64,000 nt of DNA, taken from Bugulina stolonifera. Its lineage: Eukaryota > Bryozoa > Gymnolaemata > Cheilostomatida > Bugulidae. The position numbers were made by a program, and so were the translations under genes. Below the pieces are notes generated by a model, which searched no databases, was not told the origin of the DNA, and worked only from the letters and a program-made list of their open reading frames with translations. Below, one piece after another: positions 47,401-59,202 of the stretch. The first letter of the stretch is position 1; each line of letters starts with the position of its first letter. The DNA is taken from assembly GCA_935421135.1 (NCBI GenBank), contig OW285191.1:8255504-8319503 (forward strand), read 5' to 3'.

Positions 47401-50400
47401 CAGTAAATAGGTTATGCCGTCAGTACTCGACGACATGGGAGGTTTCTTGATTATTTAAAATTAGTGTTCTTGTTCTGCTGTCGTTGAACCCTGTTACTCT
47501 TTCTGTAGGTACCAAAGAGGCCACCTCATGAGCTGGCTGCCAGAGTAGCAGAATATATTCCACCTAGACCTGCTTTCCCAAAGAGAACAAACGGTGCACA
47601 GAAAGCAGTAGAAGATTTTCATGGCCAAGTCGCAAATGTTGCACAATTGATCCTTGAAGAATTCAGGTATGGTCTATTATCAGTACTAGTTTATGTTTTA
47701 CAGATTAGTACATGCAGCTATGGATTTGTCAATTCTTATTTCCATATGTTTTACTTCCCATAATGAACCCGGTTTAATGAGTGGGGAAGGCATCTTTGTC
47801 GTCCATGAGCAATGCCAGTTATTTCGTGTGGCACAAAGGCAGCATTTAGTTGAATGCCCAAACAGTGACCCTGTCAAGGTTCAAACTCTAAAGTTTCTCA
47901 TTGGAAGCTTTTCCTTCCCAGACATTTCTCTATTGTATTTGTTGTTTTCTAGTCCAGGTACACCAGTGCCCTTTTTGATTCTTAATTGTACTTTTTATAT
48001 ACATTTCCTCAATTTAAATCTGTTGTTCAGGCACAATGGAGTGTTTGAAGAGCTCAGGAAGACGATGAATACTACCTCTGGGCCGAAAGAAGAACAGAGA
48101 CAAGCTCTTCTTTATGAACTCAATTCGTCTGGTAAATACTTTGCTTTCAAGGAACAGCTCAAACATTCAGTTATAAAGATAGTCCGAGAAAAATATCTGC
48201 AGACGACAAATTTCAGTAACCAGCAGCAGTTGCAGGTAAAAATACTACCATATAAATGTAAATGTAATATACATGTACATCAATGATTCGACCATTACAT
48301 GCTTGCCGCCATATCACTTTTACGAAGGTCTAATAACATACACTAACTGAGGTTGCTAAGTATATATTACACTGCCTGGAATACCAATAAGTGCAAATTG
48401 ATACTCAAACTGTGAATTTATATTTTTTGTAAAATTAGTAAAATGATGGCCACAGTCAAGTTCCGTTTATACACATTGATATTATTATATTGTTGGTTTG
48501 TATCAGTACTACACTTTCTCCAAAATGTGCAATAACTGAAGAACCAGCACTTGCCATTGTACATGTACATGTACAGTAGTTGATGCATAACTAGTAATAT
48601 TGATTGTAATTTGAAGTTGTCCTCTTACTATAAGGAGAACACAACTTTTAATAATACACTATTATTTCACCATATTTCCTAGTAGTAGTAAATTGATCTC
48701 TCATTACAGACGTTTCTCAGTGAGCTATACGTCTACCTTGTGGACCAGATGCATGTAGCTCTGAGTAAGTTCTTATCTCTGGAAGACAAGACCCCAGTTC
48801 CTCAACCTCTAACAGACTCTGCTCAGCTCAAGCACTTTGCCAGAGAGGCAGAAGTGAATGAAGACTTTGAACTAGCAGACAAGTACTACAAGGAGGTAAG
48901 TTGTTTACTAACAGGGTAGATACGTCTTTTGCAGTAGCATTCGTCTGTCAGTGTATGGTCTAAGTATTATCTAATAATGTATTAATAAAGTTACCTACAC
49001 AGTTATAGGTGCTGACTCTCAGCTAGTTATACGATTTGTTGCTTAATTTACTAACCAGTCGTATATCATGTTACATATTGTACCGTTTTAGCGTATAGCT
49101 AGAGATAGACTGAACGCTGAACACTGGTTCGACTACGGCACATTCAATCTCTACATCGAGGACATTGAGAAAGCTGAGGAATGCTTCAAGGTGAGTTTAA
49201 CAGATTGTATGCAGCGAATCTTCTGGAACATTCTATTCAATGTTTGTTTATGCCAAACTGAGAATACAACTCGAAATGTGGAGAGGGAAGTCAGAGATTG
49301 AGAATAAATTATGATTGTGTTATCTATCTGAAATACATGTAGTTAGAAATATGATATCCGTTACTATTGTGTTTCAGGAATGCATATCAATAAACCAGAA
49401 TCATCTGCATGGGTTGCTGTTGTATGGCGTGGTGTGTGCCATCAAGGAACGAATAGAAGTGGCAGAAACGTTCTTTGAGGCTGCTACAAATGTCGCCCCT
49501 AACAGCGTCATAGCCTGGACAATGCTCAGTCTATTTTATGATGGAATAGAGAATGATATAGGTAATGGGAGTTGTCTTCATATTTAGATATAGCCTTATT
49601 TCCATAACTAATCATAGATTGGAGTCGGGTGGAAGCACCCTCACCATGCTTGCATTTGAAACCGATAGTTTTTTAATCTTTGTGTTCTAATCGCCAACTC
49701 AACGTCAAACATTCTAGATTTCTTAAAGTTACTAATTTTAGTATGGATTACATTGCTGCCTGTTGCTGTATACCAGGTATTGCATTACCAAGGGTTTAAA
49801 GAAATTGCCTGGCCAGGTCTAATCTTGCTAAGGTACATCTATAATATATCTATATGAACTTCAGTCAGACTGACAAATGACTTTTTATTTCCTGTTTTGT
49901 AACAGGAGCCGAGATGGCATCTATAGAAGCTAACAAGAAAAATGTAGATCAGTACAGAAGACAACATATGAAATCTACACTACCTGGTGAAATCAGCGTA
50001 TCTGCTGTTCCCCCGGCAGCAGCTCAATTAGACGCCTCAGAGGAGAAACTGGATGCCACCGATGGTAAGTTGTATGCACTATGTTACAGGAAGTGACTAT
50101 ACTAGTGAAATGATGGGTTTTTATTCCACATGTGAATACTTTACTATGAATGTAGTGATGTAACAGCATATTATTCAGACCATAATGTATGTCTATCCAA
50201 TACTATCTCTGAAATATATTTTGAAATTGGTCTCAGGTGACTGACTGCTATAATTGTACTGAGAATAATCATAGCCGACACATAATTGTAAGCTAAACAG
50301 GAAGATCATGGTCCTAGTTCTAAATATTAAAACATTTCCGTAAAGACGGAGTGTTGAATATCTATCAAACAGCTTCAATGAGAGCAGGATAAGAACTGAG

Positions 50401-53400
50401 TTTTATAGGACAGTAACGGTGGTATTTGGGCACATTTTAATTCTAATAAATACATATTATGTTGTACGTTATGTGCATATACACTGTGTGGTATATACTA
50501 TACACGCAGGTAACCATCAGAGTGCCTCATCAAGTAAGCTGGCCGGATCCTCCAGTCGAGGTGGGACAAGTAAGACAGAACCCAAGAAGACTTCTGTCAT
50601 GTCCAGAAAAGCAGGTAACATACTGATAATATAGTCTTTTCAAGATGCTCACCCAAATTACAGTAAAATATTATAAGATGGATACTATATTCGTTTTTGT
50701 AAACGAAATAAGTTACATATAGTTTAATTCTATAAACCAAGAACTTTGATTCTCAGATCGGGCGGACAGCATACAACTATTTGTAGTACATAAGTTTTCC
50801 TTGTTACATTACAAATGTTATATCATTATTGCAGTCACACATCAAACTATATTAGAAGTTCCAGTTAAAGGTATTTCTTTCTCTAGAACATTCTTCTGCA
50901 TCATTATACTCCTTCTGCACTCTAAATATTAGTTTATCAATAACTTCTGCTATCAAGTAATGGGCAGGGTTGGGAACTTTGATCTACTTTTGCATTCGAT
51001 TTCCGATTTTCGATTATGCTGAATAAACCAAAGAATACAAGCATTCGATTGTTACTTTACCAAATCAATGATTGTACTTCAATCGATTTTACAATCGATG
51101 ATGATTTTAGAAAATGCACATGTATACGGTATAATTTTTGTAAAAATGGAGAAATTTATTGTCTTTACTAATTTTGTCTATTACTTTAAAATGTTATAAC
51201 AACTGTGCCTAATATTACCAGTTTTATTTGCATTTTCTCATAGTTTAGAGTTATCTCCTCTACCTTTATGTTTCTTTTTAGCCTCCAAATATTTATATGC
51301 ACTGCAAATCTTAGCCAGAAATTCCAGGCTGTTATTTCTTATTTGGTGCTAGCCACTCACATTTTATCCTAGCTTGCAAATAGAAGCTATTATTTTGTTA
51401 TTAAATAAAACAGCTCATCATCATTTTTTTATTAAAAAGATAAGAACTAAGCTACAAGGCTTTTCATTTATTTCCTGTACTAAACACTAGCAGATTAATT
51501 AGCAGCTTAGTGACAATCGAATGCAGCTGTAACCCTATAAAACCAACGAATTCATGCATTTCGATGGCTTTGTTGGAAACCAACTATTAGGTGGAATCGA
51601 TGGTGAATAGACCAAAGAAAATCGCCATCGAATATCGAATGCTATTGGCGATTCCCAACCCTGGTAATGGGGGCATAACTCTATCACCTGATTGCTACAC
51701 TGGAAGTTTCTAGACCCAGGCGTACTCCTAGGCTAAATTTAGTTAGCTTGTATTTGGTTGATACGACATAAACGTTACCTATAAACTAGTGTTCTGATTT
51801 TCAATATTTCTCAGGTTGTTCATCTGATACACTCAATTCAGTACTCTAGGCAGCACCTATATTATAGAGATGTCGTGAATTTTCCTTGAATTCACCTGTG
51901 AATGGAAGTTGAATTGGAGCCTATTATATTTATGTTGTATTGTAAATGACTCTCTTTTGTTGTATGTGAACACTAATAGTGAACTATGTTGTTAATTGCA
52001 TGCACTCAGTAAGATTCTGGCCTAAACCCATAAGCACATCTGGTAGAACACAGTCTAGAGACACATGTAGGTCACATACATGTCACATGTAAATCTATAT
52101 TTAGTTTAATCAATAAAGTTCCCAGTAACTGGTGGAAGATTTTTAAGTTACAGTTTAAAAGTGATTCGACATTGGATGTAGTTGAATGACTATGTATATA
52201 ACTATGTTATTTTATTATATTTTTATAATTCTTTTCAGAACAAACACTACCTATCTGATTTACTTGCAACAGTAATATACAACAAAAAGTCTGATTGAAC
52301 CTTTTGTAAAAATCTGACCAAAACTTTTGGCAAATGACGGTGGAAGGGTTAATACCGTGACCGTGATATTATCTGTGTTGTATAGGAAGTGCTAGCGGCA
52401 GTCAGCTAGGCAGCAGGACCAAGAGTCAGGAGTCTCTAGCTTCAGTTAGACCCCCCAGTCAGACTAAGTCCCCTGTAGACGCTACACCCGACCGTAATCT
52501 GACCTCATCAGCAGTACCAGCAGCAGACTTACCTAGGGAGCCAACACCAGTTCCTCAGACTAGGTAGGTAGACTAGGAGACTATCATTATATACTTCTAC
52601 TGAGCCTTATATCGGTTAATTCAATGATATCTTTGGTCCTCATATACTTCTACTGAGCCTTATATCGGCTAATGCAATGATATCTTCGGTCCTCAGATAC
52701 TTCTACTGAGCCTTATATCGGCTAATGCAATGATATCTCAGGTTCTCACAAGCGTTTTATTCAACCTTAACAGTATATATACAAGTAAACGAAAATTGTC
52801 GCATTGGATTTTTTTGAAGCCAAAAAGACGGTCAATTATCTAATGTCTCAAAAAGGGTGTAAAAAAGCATAATACATAATGTAAGTATTTTTGCCTCGAA
52901 AATGTAGTATTCTAGGATACAACTCCAGTATTTCATAGCGTTATAAAAGAAAAAATTCGCTGGCGACTTCGTTGGTATTTCATTATTTCTGGAATCAGTT
53001 TTAAGTGTTTTAAGAGAGATTTGTCTTTCCTTTATTATCTCTACAGTGCCGGTCAATGAAAGAAAAGACAAATTTGTTATATTTATAAGAACTTTGGATA
53101 AGATACTTATCAATACATTAGCAACAATCGTGGTGGTGAAATACATTCTGCAAATTCAATTGCAGTACATTATATTATAATTGTGTGCGGCAGTGGCCCT
53201 GCTGATTGGCTGCTATAATCTTCAGTCACTGTCTGCTCGGTTTTATTTTTGTTGTAACACAATATTCGGACAGTATTTGTGGACCGTGGTTGGAGAAGAG
53301 GCGAAGGGTTTACGATCAAACTTCCTATCTTCTCATCTTCTGTCGTCACATAGAGCAATTTCAACAATCAACTAAAAATGGCGAGATTTCTATATACATG

Positions 53401-56005
53401 TAAATATAGCTACTGTTGCGAAAAGTTGTTCTACCTTCGAATGGGTCTAAATAGAGAATTTGCCAAATACTACATGTAGATATAAATTCAACAATTTATG
53501 TCGTCTTGGAAATCATCTAGTCCAAACATAAGGCAGGGCAACTCCAAACGAGTGACACATATACCCAGAATGCATTATCTTGGTAAAGTCATTGTGTAGA
53601 GGCAGATCAACAGTTTACTCTATGGACTATATTATGGGCAATGTAACACCTTGCAATTGCGGTTTTCTATATCGTTAACACTTCTTGGTTTATTGATCTC
53701 TCTGCAGCATATACATGCAAGCAATCGAGTGGTTGCTAGAGGTCAAGGCAATTCCTTTCACGGAAAGAGCCCTGGGAATGCAACTCCTACTTGTATCCAA
53801 AGGTGGCGGGCCTACTGCAGATTACCACATTTGTCTCGCTAGGCTTAAACTGCAGAAAAAGGAGCTCTCAGATGCTGAGGAAGAATTAAATGAGGCACTT
53901 CAGTTAGACTACCAGGTAAGCTGTTGAAGTGGTTGGAGTTATGTCCTCTTTACTCTTTCTCATTGACATAATAGCTCAGTGATAAACAGTACCAAACTCA
54001 TTTAGCTAGTCTCATCATTGTGTTGCAATTGTTACTGTCTTATCAATCACATTTGACTACTACTAGTACATTAAGCTCTGATTATGACAAGAAATTTTTT
54101 GCCAGTGGTTATAAAATATTTGGCAAAGTATGCCAATGAACAACCTTCATGAGTGGCTACCAACTTATACATACAAGTACACGTACATGTATATTAAGTA
54201 ATAGCCTACTCGATGTAGTTTTAATTTTATTCCTTATATCTCGATACTAGTTCTAGTATCACCATCAGAAAAAACTTAATTTTTTCGGATGATGTTACTG
54301 GTACTAGAATCGAAATATAAGGAATAAAATCCAAAATGCGTCCACGTACTTCTTTATATTATAAAATCTTCACCCACATCAATATCTTCAAATATAAGTA
54401 TGTTGTTATTATATGATTTTCTATATTATGTAGAATGCTGATGCCTGGTCTTTGATGGGACACCTTAAGTATCTAGCTGGTGAACTTTCTGAGGCTAAAC
54501 ACTGCTACGAAAGGACTTTGTCCTTCCTGACCGACCCGTCAGAAACACATTCTATATATCTGAGGCTAGCATCTATATATCTCCAAGATGGCGAGTTCTC
54601 TAAGGCTAAGCAGACGTTCTTACAGGCCTGCAGGAGTTCTCCATCTTGTATTTCTTGGCTGGGAGTTGGTATTGCGTGCTACAGAGTAAGTCAGATCTTA
54701 GACTATACCTAATCATTCGTATGTATATATGTACTAGTATTATAGACTACTTGTGCTCAGCCAACGGGCTTTCTAATGTTGCTTCATTTGTTGGAGTTAT
54801 CATCTCTTTATTCCGACTTGAGTGCCCACTCTGTTTATCAAAGTGGAAAACAAATAAACAGCCAATTGCAATATTCCCCACCAATAAATACATGTACATA
54901 ACATGTATATCAACTTTCTGGCTTCAATAAACAGTCAAAGATCAAACTTTATATGATACAGAAAAGTGCTACAAGCGCAATCAATATCCTAGTAAAATAT
55001 GACAACTCTGACCGAGTCTCGAGTTGTCGTGAAATTCGACAGTCAGGGATGATTCATTATACCAAACTACAACCACTAGAACTACTCATAGTTATAGCTG
55101 TGGTGATATTTCATACACGACGCAACCAGGGTTAGTAATTGGCTACGGGTTTAAGTTTGGTAGGTTGCACACATGGAACTAAGGCTAACACCAACCCTGG
55201 TGTAGGTCTGCCTGTTGTTGTAGTATGAAGGAATGTAAGATGAGTTAATTGGTAACCACAATTCTTTCTTTATCGTTTGCAGTTAGATGAGCTAACAGAT
55301 GCAGAAGATGCTCTTTCAGAAGCTAATATTCTCAACAATGAAGACTCAGAGGTCTGGGGGTATCTGTCTATGGTGTGTCTCAGAACTGGGCGTCAGCTGG
55401 AGGCAGAACAGGCTTTTAAATATGCTCTCAAGGTAAGGGTCTTGCGCGTGTACTATAAGCAAAGATAGTGGAAGTGAAATCGATCATGCAACTCTGTTTG
55501 GACATGATCCCTCTTGCTATCGGAAAAAAAAATGACTTTACTCCTAATCTTCAAACTTCGTCAATCTTAAGTGCCTCATTGTTCAACAATCAGAGATTGT
55601 AACTAATGCTATTAGTCATCCAGCATACTATGGTGGAACTATAAATCTCCAATTATATGAGGGGCAGGATGTCGTTGCTGACTGCATTTAATATTATTCA
55701 GTTGGAGAAATTACAATGTATAAATGTACTCATTAGATATAGAGTTACATGTTGTACTTGCACTGGAAGTCATTCTCTCATGTGGGGGTCTAGTTTTATC
55801 TTTACAAACTGAGTTCAAAACTTTTATTTTCATCTATGATACAGTCTCTAGTATGTCTACCTCTCACTATTAAAACTTGGCATTGTTGTTATAATGCAAA
55901 TTATTGCTCAATTTACATTTTTAGTTGAACATGAAAGACCAGGACTTGTTGGCAGAGATCAGACAACTCCAGACAAAGGTTGGGTTTGGTAACCCTGAAC
56001 TGTAG
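38489..56005 (+). CDS. CFAP70: Cilia- and flagella-associated protein 70 (TTC18)
   Basis: Coding exons: 38489-38563, 38721-38907, 39091-39189, 39499-39761, 40056-40189, 40631-40780, 41128-41212, 41581-41595 (microexon, tentative), 43387-43456, 43657-43718, 44068-44100, 45082-45210, 45787-45861, 46570-46614, 47222-47356, 47509-47666, 48031-48235, 48710-48895, 49092-49190, 49378-49561, 49906-50064, 50510-50614, 52386-52563, 53708-53915, 54434-54685, 55283-55432, 55925-56005. Phases agree throughout, giving about 1,173 aa (human about 1,120). The N terminus is C2-like (to about residue 120) with the family-typical [44 protein letters not shown] and [11 protein letters not shown] are conserved CFAP70 blocks, as is [22 protein letters not shown] motifs fill about 675-795 and, after a Ser/Pro-rich linker (797-944), about 950-1,150, ending VGFGNPEL. 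The family binds the axoneme near outer dynein arms and supports ciliary beating. For exon 5 I chose the acceptor at 40,055 because the one at 40,007 gives a stop in frame. Confidence 0.96.
39922..39961. repeat. Small hairpin element (GAAGTTGTCCTCT family)
   Basis: AAAGTTGTCTTCTC and GAGAGGACAACTTT are near-perfect inverted arms with a short loop, in the CFAP70 intron before the exon at 40,056. Confidence 0.65.
40881..40982. repeat. 22-24 bp repeat of TGATTGGTTGTCT units, about 5 copies
   Basis: Units TGATTGGTTGTCTACTGATAC recur with variants (CTAGTGATAC, CTGCTGATAC). They lie about 100 bp past the donor of the CFAP70 exon ending at 40,780. Each unit holds an inverted CCAAT motif, which I take as incidental. 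Confidence 0.75.
41581..41595 (+). CDS. CFAP70: Candidate 15-nt microexon of CFAP70
   Basis: A strong polypyrimidine tract and acceptor (ACTGTTTCTTTCAG) are followed by five codons (AIANK) and GTAATG. It is phase 0 on both sides and sits between GGKGKK and [10 protein letters not shown], where vertebrate CFAP70 has a short Lys-rich stretch before the equivalent FHG block. The donor is weak and the exon is tiny, so this is a proposal; the frame is intact with or without it. Confidence 0.4.
48613..48648. repeat. Small hairpin element (GAAGTTGTCCTCT family)
   Basis: GAAGTTGTCCTCTTA and AAGGAGAACACAACTTT are inverted arms with a loop of a few bases, in the CFAP70 intron before the exon at 48,710. 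Confidence 0.65.
50965..51663. mobile_element. Non-autonomous hAT-type element (MITE), 699 bp
   Basis: The ends are perfect 12-bp inverted repeats (CAGGGTTGGGAA and TTCCCAACCCTG), flanked by an identical 8-bp direct repeat GTAATGGG (50,957-50,964 and 51,664-51,671). CAGGG-type termini and 8-bp target duplications are typical of hAT transposons. Subterminal ATTCGAT/ATCGAAT motifs recur near both ends and may be transposase sites. No transposase frame is present. It lies in the CFAP70 intron between exons ending at 50,614 and starting at 52,386. The perfect target duplication suggests an insertion that is not very old. Confidence 0.9.
52590..52748. repeat. 53-bp tandem repeat, 3 copies
   Basis: Units start TATACTTCTACTGAGCCTTA at 52,590, 52,643 and 52,696 and are nearly identical. 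They begin 26 bp after the donor of the CFAP70 exon ending at 52,563. Confidence 0.88.
54222..54334. repeat. Long imperfect hairpin (about 50-bp arms)
   Basis: The left arm runs from TTTTATTCCTTATATCTCGA through CCATCAGAAAAA. The right arm from TTTTTCGGATGATG through AAATATAAGGAATAAAA is its near-complete reverse complement, with almost no loop. It lies in the CFAP70 intron before the exon starting at 54,434. The form fits a foldback MITE or a perfect-hairpin element; I see no clear target duplication. Confidence 0.8.
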
Positions 56006-56253
56006 TCCAGTATATCAGCCACATGTAACAATAGCATTTACTATTTAACTATTATATGCAACATTCTTGTTCTGTATGTAGTAAGTGTATGGTACCACAT
56101 CGATACATGATACATACATACCTTGGATTATGTTAGTTTACCAACTTCTCTTATTGAAATGGCAACTTTGCTGTATATCATCAGTATGAATCTTATTTCA
56201 CAGACATCATTGGTTCACATTATGTAATTATTTAATTTATTTGTCTGACATAT

Positions 56254-56259
56254 AATAAA
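56254..56259 (+). terminator. CFAP70 polyadenylation signal candidate
   Basis: AATAAA lies about 250 bp after the CFAP70 stop codon, followed by a T-rich stretch (TTTTATTTTG). It is the first canonical signal downstream. Confidence 0.5.
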
Positions 56260-57010
56260 ATTTTATTTTGTATATAAAATGGTATGTTTGTCTACTTTCA
56301 TAATATCTGAAGGCAGAAATAATAGACATTCACCCATTGGTGCTACAGTTAATCTGTATGGGTAGGCACTCACAGCCATAAATAAGCTATTGATCATTAT
56401 TTAAAGTTGCCCTCTCCCAAGGGTACACATGACTGATGAATATAATATAATTCTAGACACTTCTATGTAATTCCACGAGGTTTACAGCCAGCTACAACTA
56501 CCACAATGGGCATAGGCTTATACAAGGGCAATATTGTATTTATTGCACGGTTGAGAAATCAAGGAGAGATAATTACTGACTCATGTAGGTATTTGCAAGC
56601 AAATGAATTATTATGCTCGAATGGTGATAACTTCTGATTCAAGCATTGGTCTAATAACAGAATTCAGAATTGTAATACAATGTAAGTATAAATTGAGCTG
56701 GCTGACTAGTACCTCTGTTCTCCTCTTGGCAGATTACATATTGAGATGAAGATCGTAACAACTGTAGTATCTGGTGTATTTTCTCATATAAAAAACTCGA
56801 ACACTATACAATATAACACAATACATATTGATATTCTCCTATAATATAACGTATAATAATAATATAAATGTATTGAACTAAAACCAAAAAACGATATCAT
56901 ATAATATAAATAACTATCCCGAATATTATGAACATGGAAACCATTAGTAAGCTTGATTAGCTATTACAGACGAGTAGTCTTTGAAAACATACTGCATGCA
57001 CATTAATTTG

Positions 57011-57016
57011 TTTATT
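57011..57016 (-). terminator. ASB-like gene polyadenylation signal candidate
   Basis: Reverse-strand AATAAA begins 13 bp past the stop codon of the ankyrin gene (57,029). Together with the CFAP70 signal this leaves about 0.75 kb between the ends of two convergent genes; that gap (56,260-57,010) holds nothing else I recognise. Confidence 0.5.
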
Positions 57017-57028
57017 GTTGGTCACCAC

Positions 57029-59202
57029 TTAGTGTACTCTCTTACAATAAGCTACATACTCTCTAAACTCTGGCCCATAGCGCAAGAAGTCTTTCAATTC
57101 ATTTGGAATATCAAGCTGATCAATAGTAGAAACTTCCCATGATGCTCCAGCAATACTTTCATCATAGAAATATTGAACAGGTTCCTTTAGTAGATCCTTT
57201 ACTTTTAATTGATCTCTTATAACAGTTCTGCATAGAGTCATTAAACTAGATACGGGGCGATCATTGAGTATTTGGAAAAATACATCTTTTGAAAGCTGAG
57301 ACTTGTTCAAAAGCTGAAAGTACTTTTTTCGCTCATTGTCCTTCAGCATCAGAACTGAGAATGAAATTACGTAGTCAGAGTACAAATTGTCTATATTAGG
57401 CTCATCAAGAAAGACTTTGAACCCTTTCATTGCAAGGTGAGCTACGATGTTCCAATCACAGATTACGGATAGCTCGCGTTTTACCTTCCCAAGGCCATGT
57501 CTAGTAACGAATATCTGTTTATATACTGAATTGATCTCTATCTCTGGTCGCTGAGAAAGTTTCTTCAAAACACACAGATAAGGGATTTTAGGAACCGACG
57601 TATATACCCGAAAGTTTGGGTTACGGCGAAAAAAGCGCTGAGAAGATACTATACAAGAATATGCCAGAGCATCAGCGGTGATCGTCAGTTCAGCGGAACA
57701 CTCTAATAGAGTCGTAGCAACAGGAAAATACCCTTGATGTGGAAATTGAATATGGGATAAACACAGCAATCGGGCAAAAGAATGGATCCAGAATTCAGGT
57801 GTTTTACTCCAAACTTTCCATGGCCTAACTGTATAGTGAAAGTTGAAAGAAAATCCACAATCCAAAAGCATCTGGATTGATTCTTCAATAGTATGCCCAC
57901 CTCTTTCACTTCCCTCGTAGATGGCATTGGCAGCATAATCCACAGGATGATCTATTATTTCATCATTATGACGACCAGCATTAAGATCGGAAATCTTTTC
58001 CAAAACCTCCTTGTAATACTCATCGAATTCGGAACATGATTGCATTGACAGAAAGTGACGGATGAACTCCTTTTTTGCCCATATATCTTTAGACAATGTC
58101 TGCGACATAGGAAAACAAGGAACTTTTTCGTCTTGACCAATGCGCATAGTTGTTTTTAAGTTCATTCCTTCTGCTAGCATCAAGTCTAAGCATTCAATGT
58201 TTCCTAAATAAAACACCAACTCCCAAGCAGCACCGGATAACTTATCATGATCGTAACATAAAGTACATAAGTGACAAAGGCGCGATCTGACCAACTTCGA
58301 AGTTGAATTGACAAGTTTGCCCTTCACTGCGCGAATGAGAAGTTCAAGACCTTCAGCCCAGTTAAAATAGACACAATGTGCCATTAACGTATCAGGAGTT
58401 TTGGGACAAGCAGAGTCAGAATAGTGATAATAATGAGGATAAGTGTATTCAGCATCAAGCCCTGCATCCAATAGATACTGAAACATCTTCTGATTCTTGT
58501 AACGTATTACAGTAAATGGCATGCTTTCGGCGAGACACTCAAATTCCTCTATTTTAGTGCGGTTCTTCAGCAGCAAAAGACCGATCTCTGTAGATTGTTC
58601 ATTGTTACATTTAATGGCATAGTAAAGGGCATTACATCCATGGATATCTCTATCCGCTAAATCGTCTTTGGTCAAATACTTCAATAGTAACCTGACGGCC
58701 GCTATGTTTCCGAGTCCGGAAGCCACAATTAAAGGAGTAACAAGGTCTCGAGTTACACTATGAGCCAAATCCTCATCATAAGTAAGCAAGGCAGAAAGAC
58801 AAGACGTATCGGATAGTTTAGCTGCATAGTGTACAGCTTGCCAGCCAGAGTAGTCACAAACTCTAATTGGTCTATCTTTAGCTTTATACTCCAAGAGGAG
58901 AGCAGCAAGTGATTCAATGTCACCATTTCTGCTTGCCTAAAATTACACATGGTCGCTAAGTAGCCAACTCAACCAAAGGTAAATGATGTTAGCAACAGTT
59001 ACCGTTAATGTACATAATATGCATTATACATTATGACAACATTATTTTTCAACCTTGCATTTTATCATGATAACCACAATGGCATTCGTTGTACCTCAAT
59101 AAGAGGATGACTCTTTCCACCAGCCAATTCTTCTAGAGGGTCATAAGAGGTGGATTCGTCACATGAATTTTCGGATGCTTTAGCTTGACTGCGTGTGAGC
59201 AT
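57029..59202 (-). CDS. Ankyrin-repeat protein with C-terminal SOCS box (ASB-like)
   Basis: Two coding exons, 59202-59095 (MLTRSQAKASENSCDEST...) and 58936-57029, join in phase 0 and encode 671 aa. The ATG has an in-frame TGA nine bases upstream, which supports the start; a 5' UTR acceptor lies at 59,241-59,242. Ankyrin units are clear near residues 41-76 (GWQAVHYAAK), 96-127 (TPLIVASGLGNIAAVRLLLK) and 131-160 (GCNALYYAIK); the middle of the protein (about 165-590) is divergent, probably degenerate ankyrin repeats. The C terminus has SSLMTLCRTVI (BC-box pattern) and IDQLDIPNELKDFLRYG (the LPLP..LK.YL part of a SOCS box). Known ASB proteins use this box to bind Elongin B/C and Cullin-5, with the ankyrin repeats holding the ubiquitination substrate. 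About 25 residues separate the two halves, more than usual, so Cullin binding is uncertain. The near-intronless body contrasts with its neighbours. Confidence 0.85.

Noticed and set aside
47693..48030. Upstream extension of the 197-codon frame that includes a CFAP70 exon
   Set aside because: The extension is intronic: the acceptor at 48,030 and donor at 47,667 fit the protein family alignment, and the open upstream part is not in phase with the previous exon.
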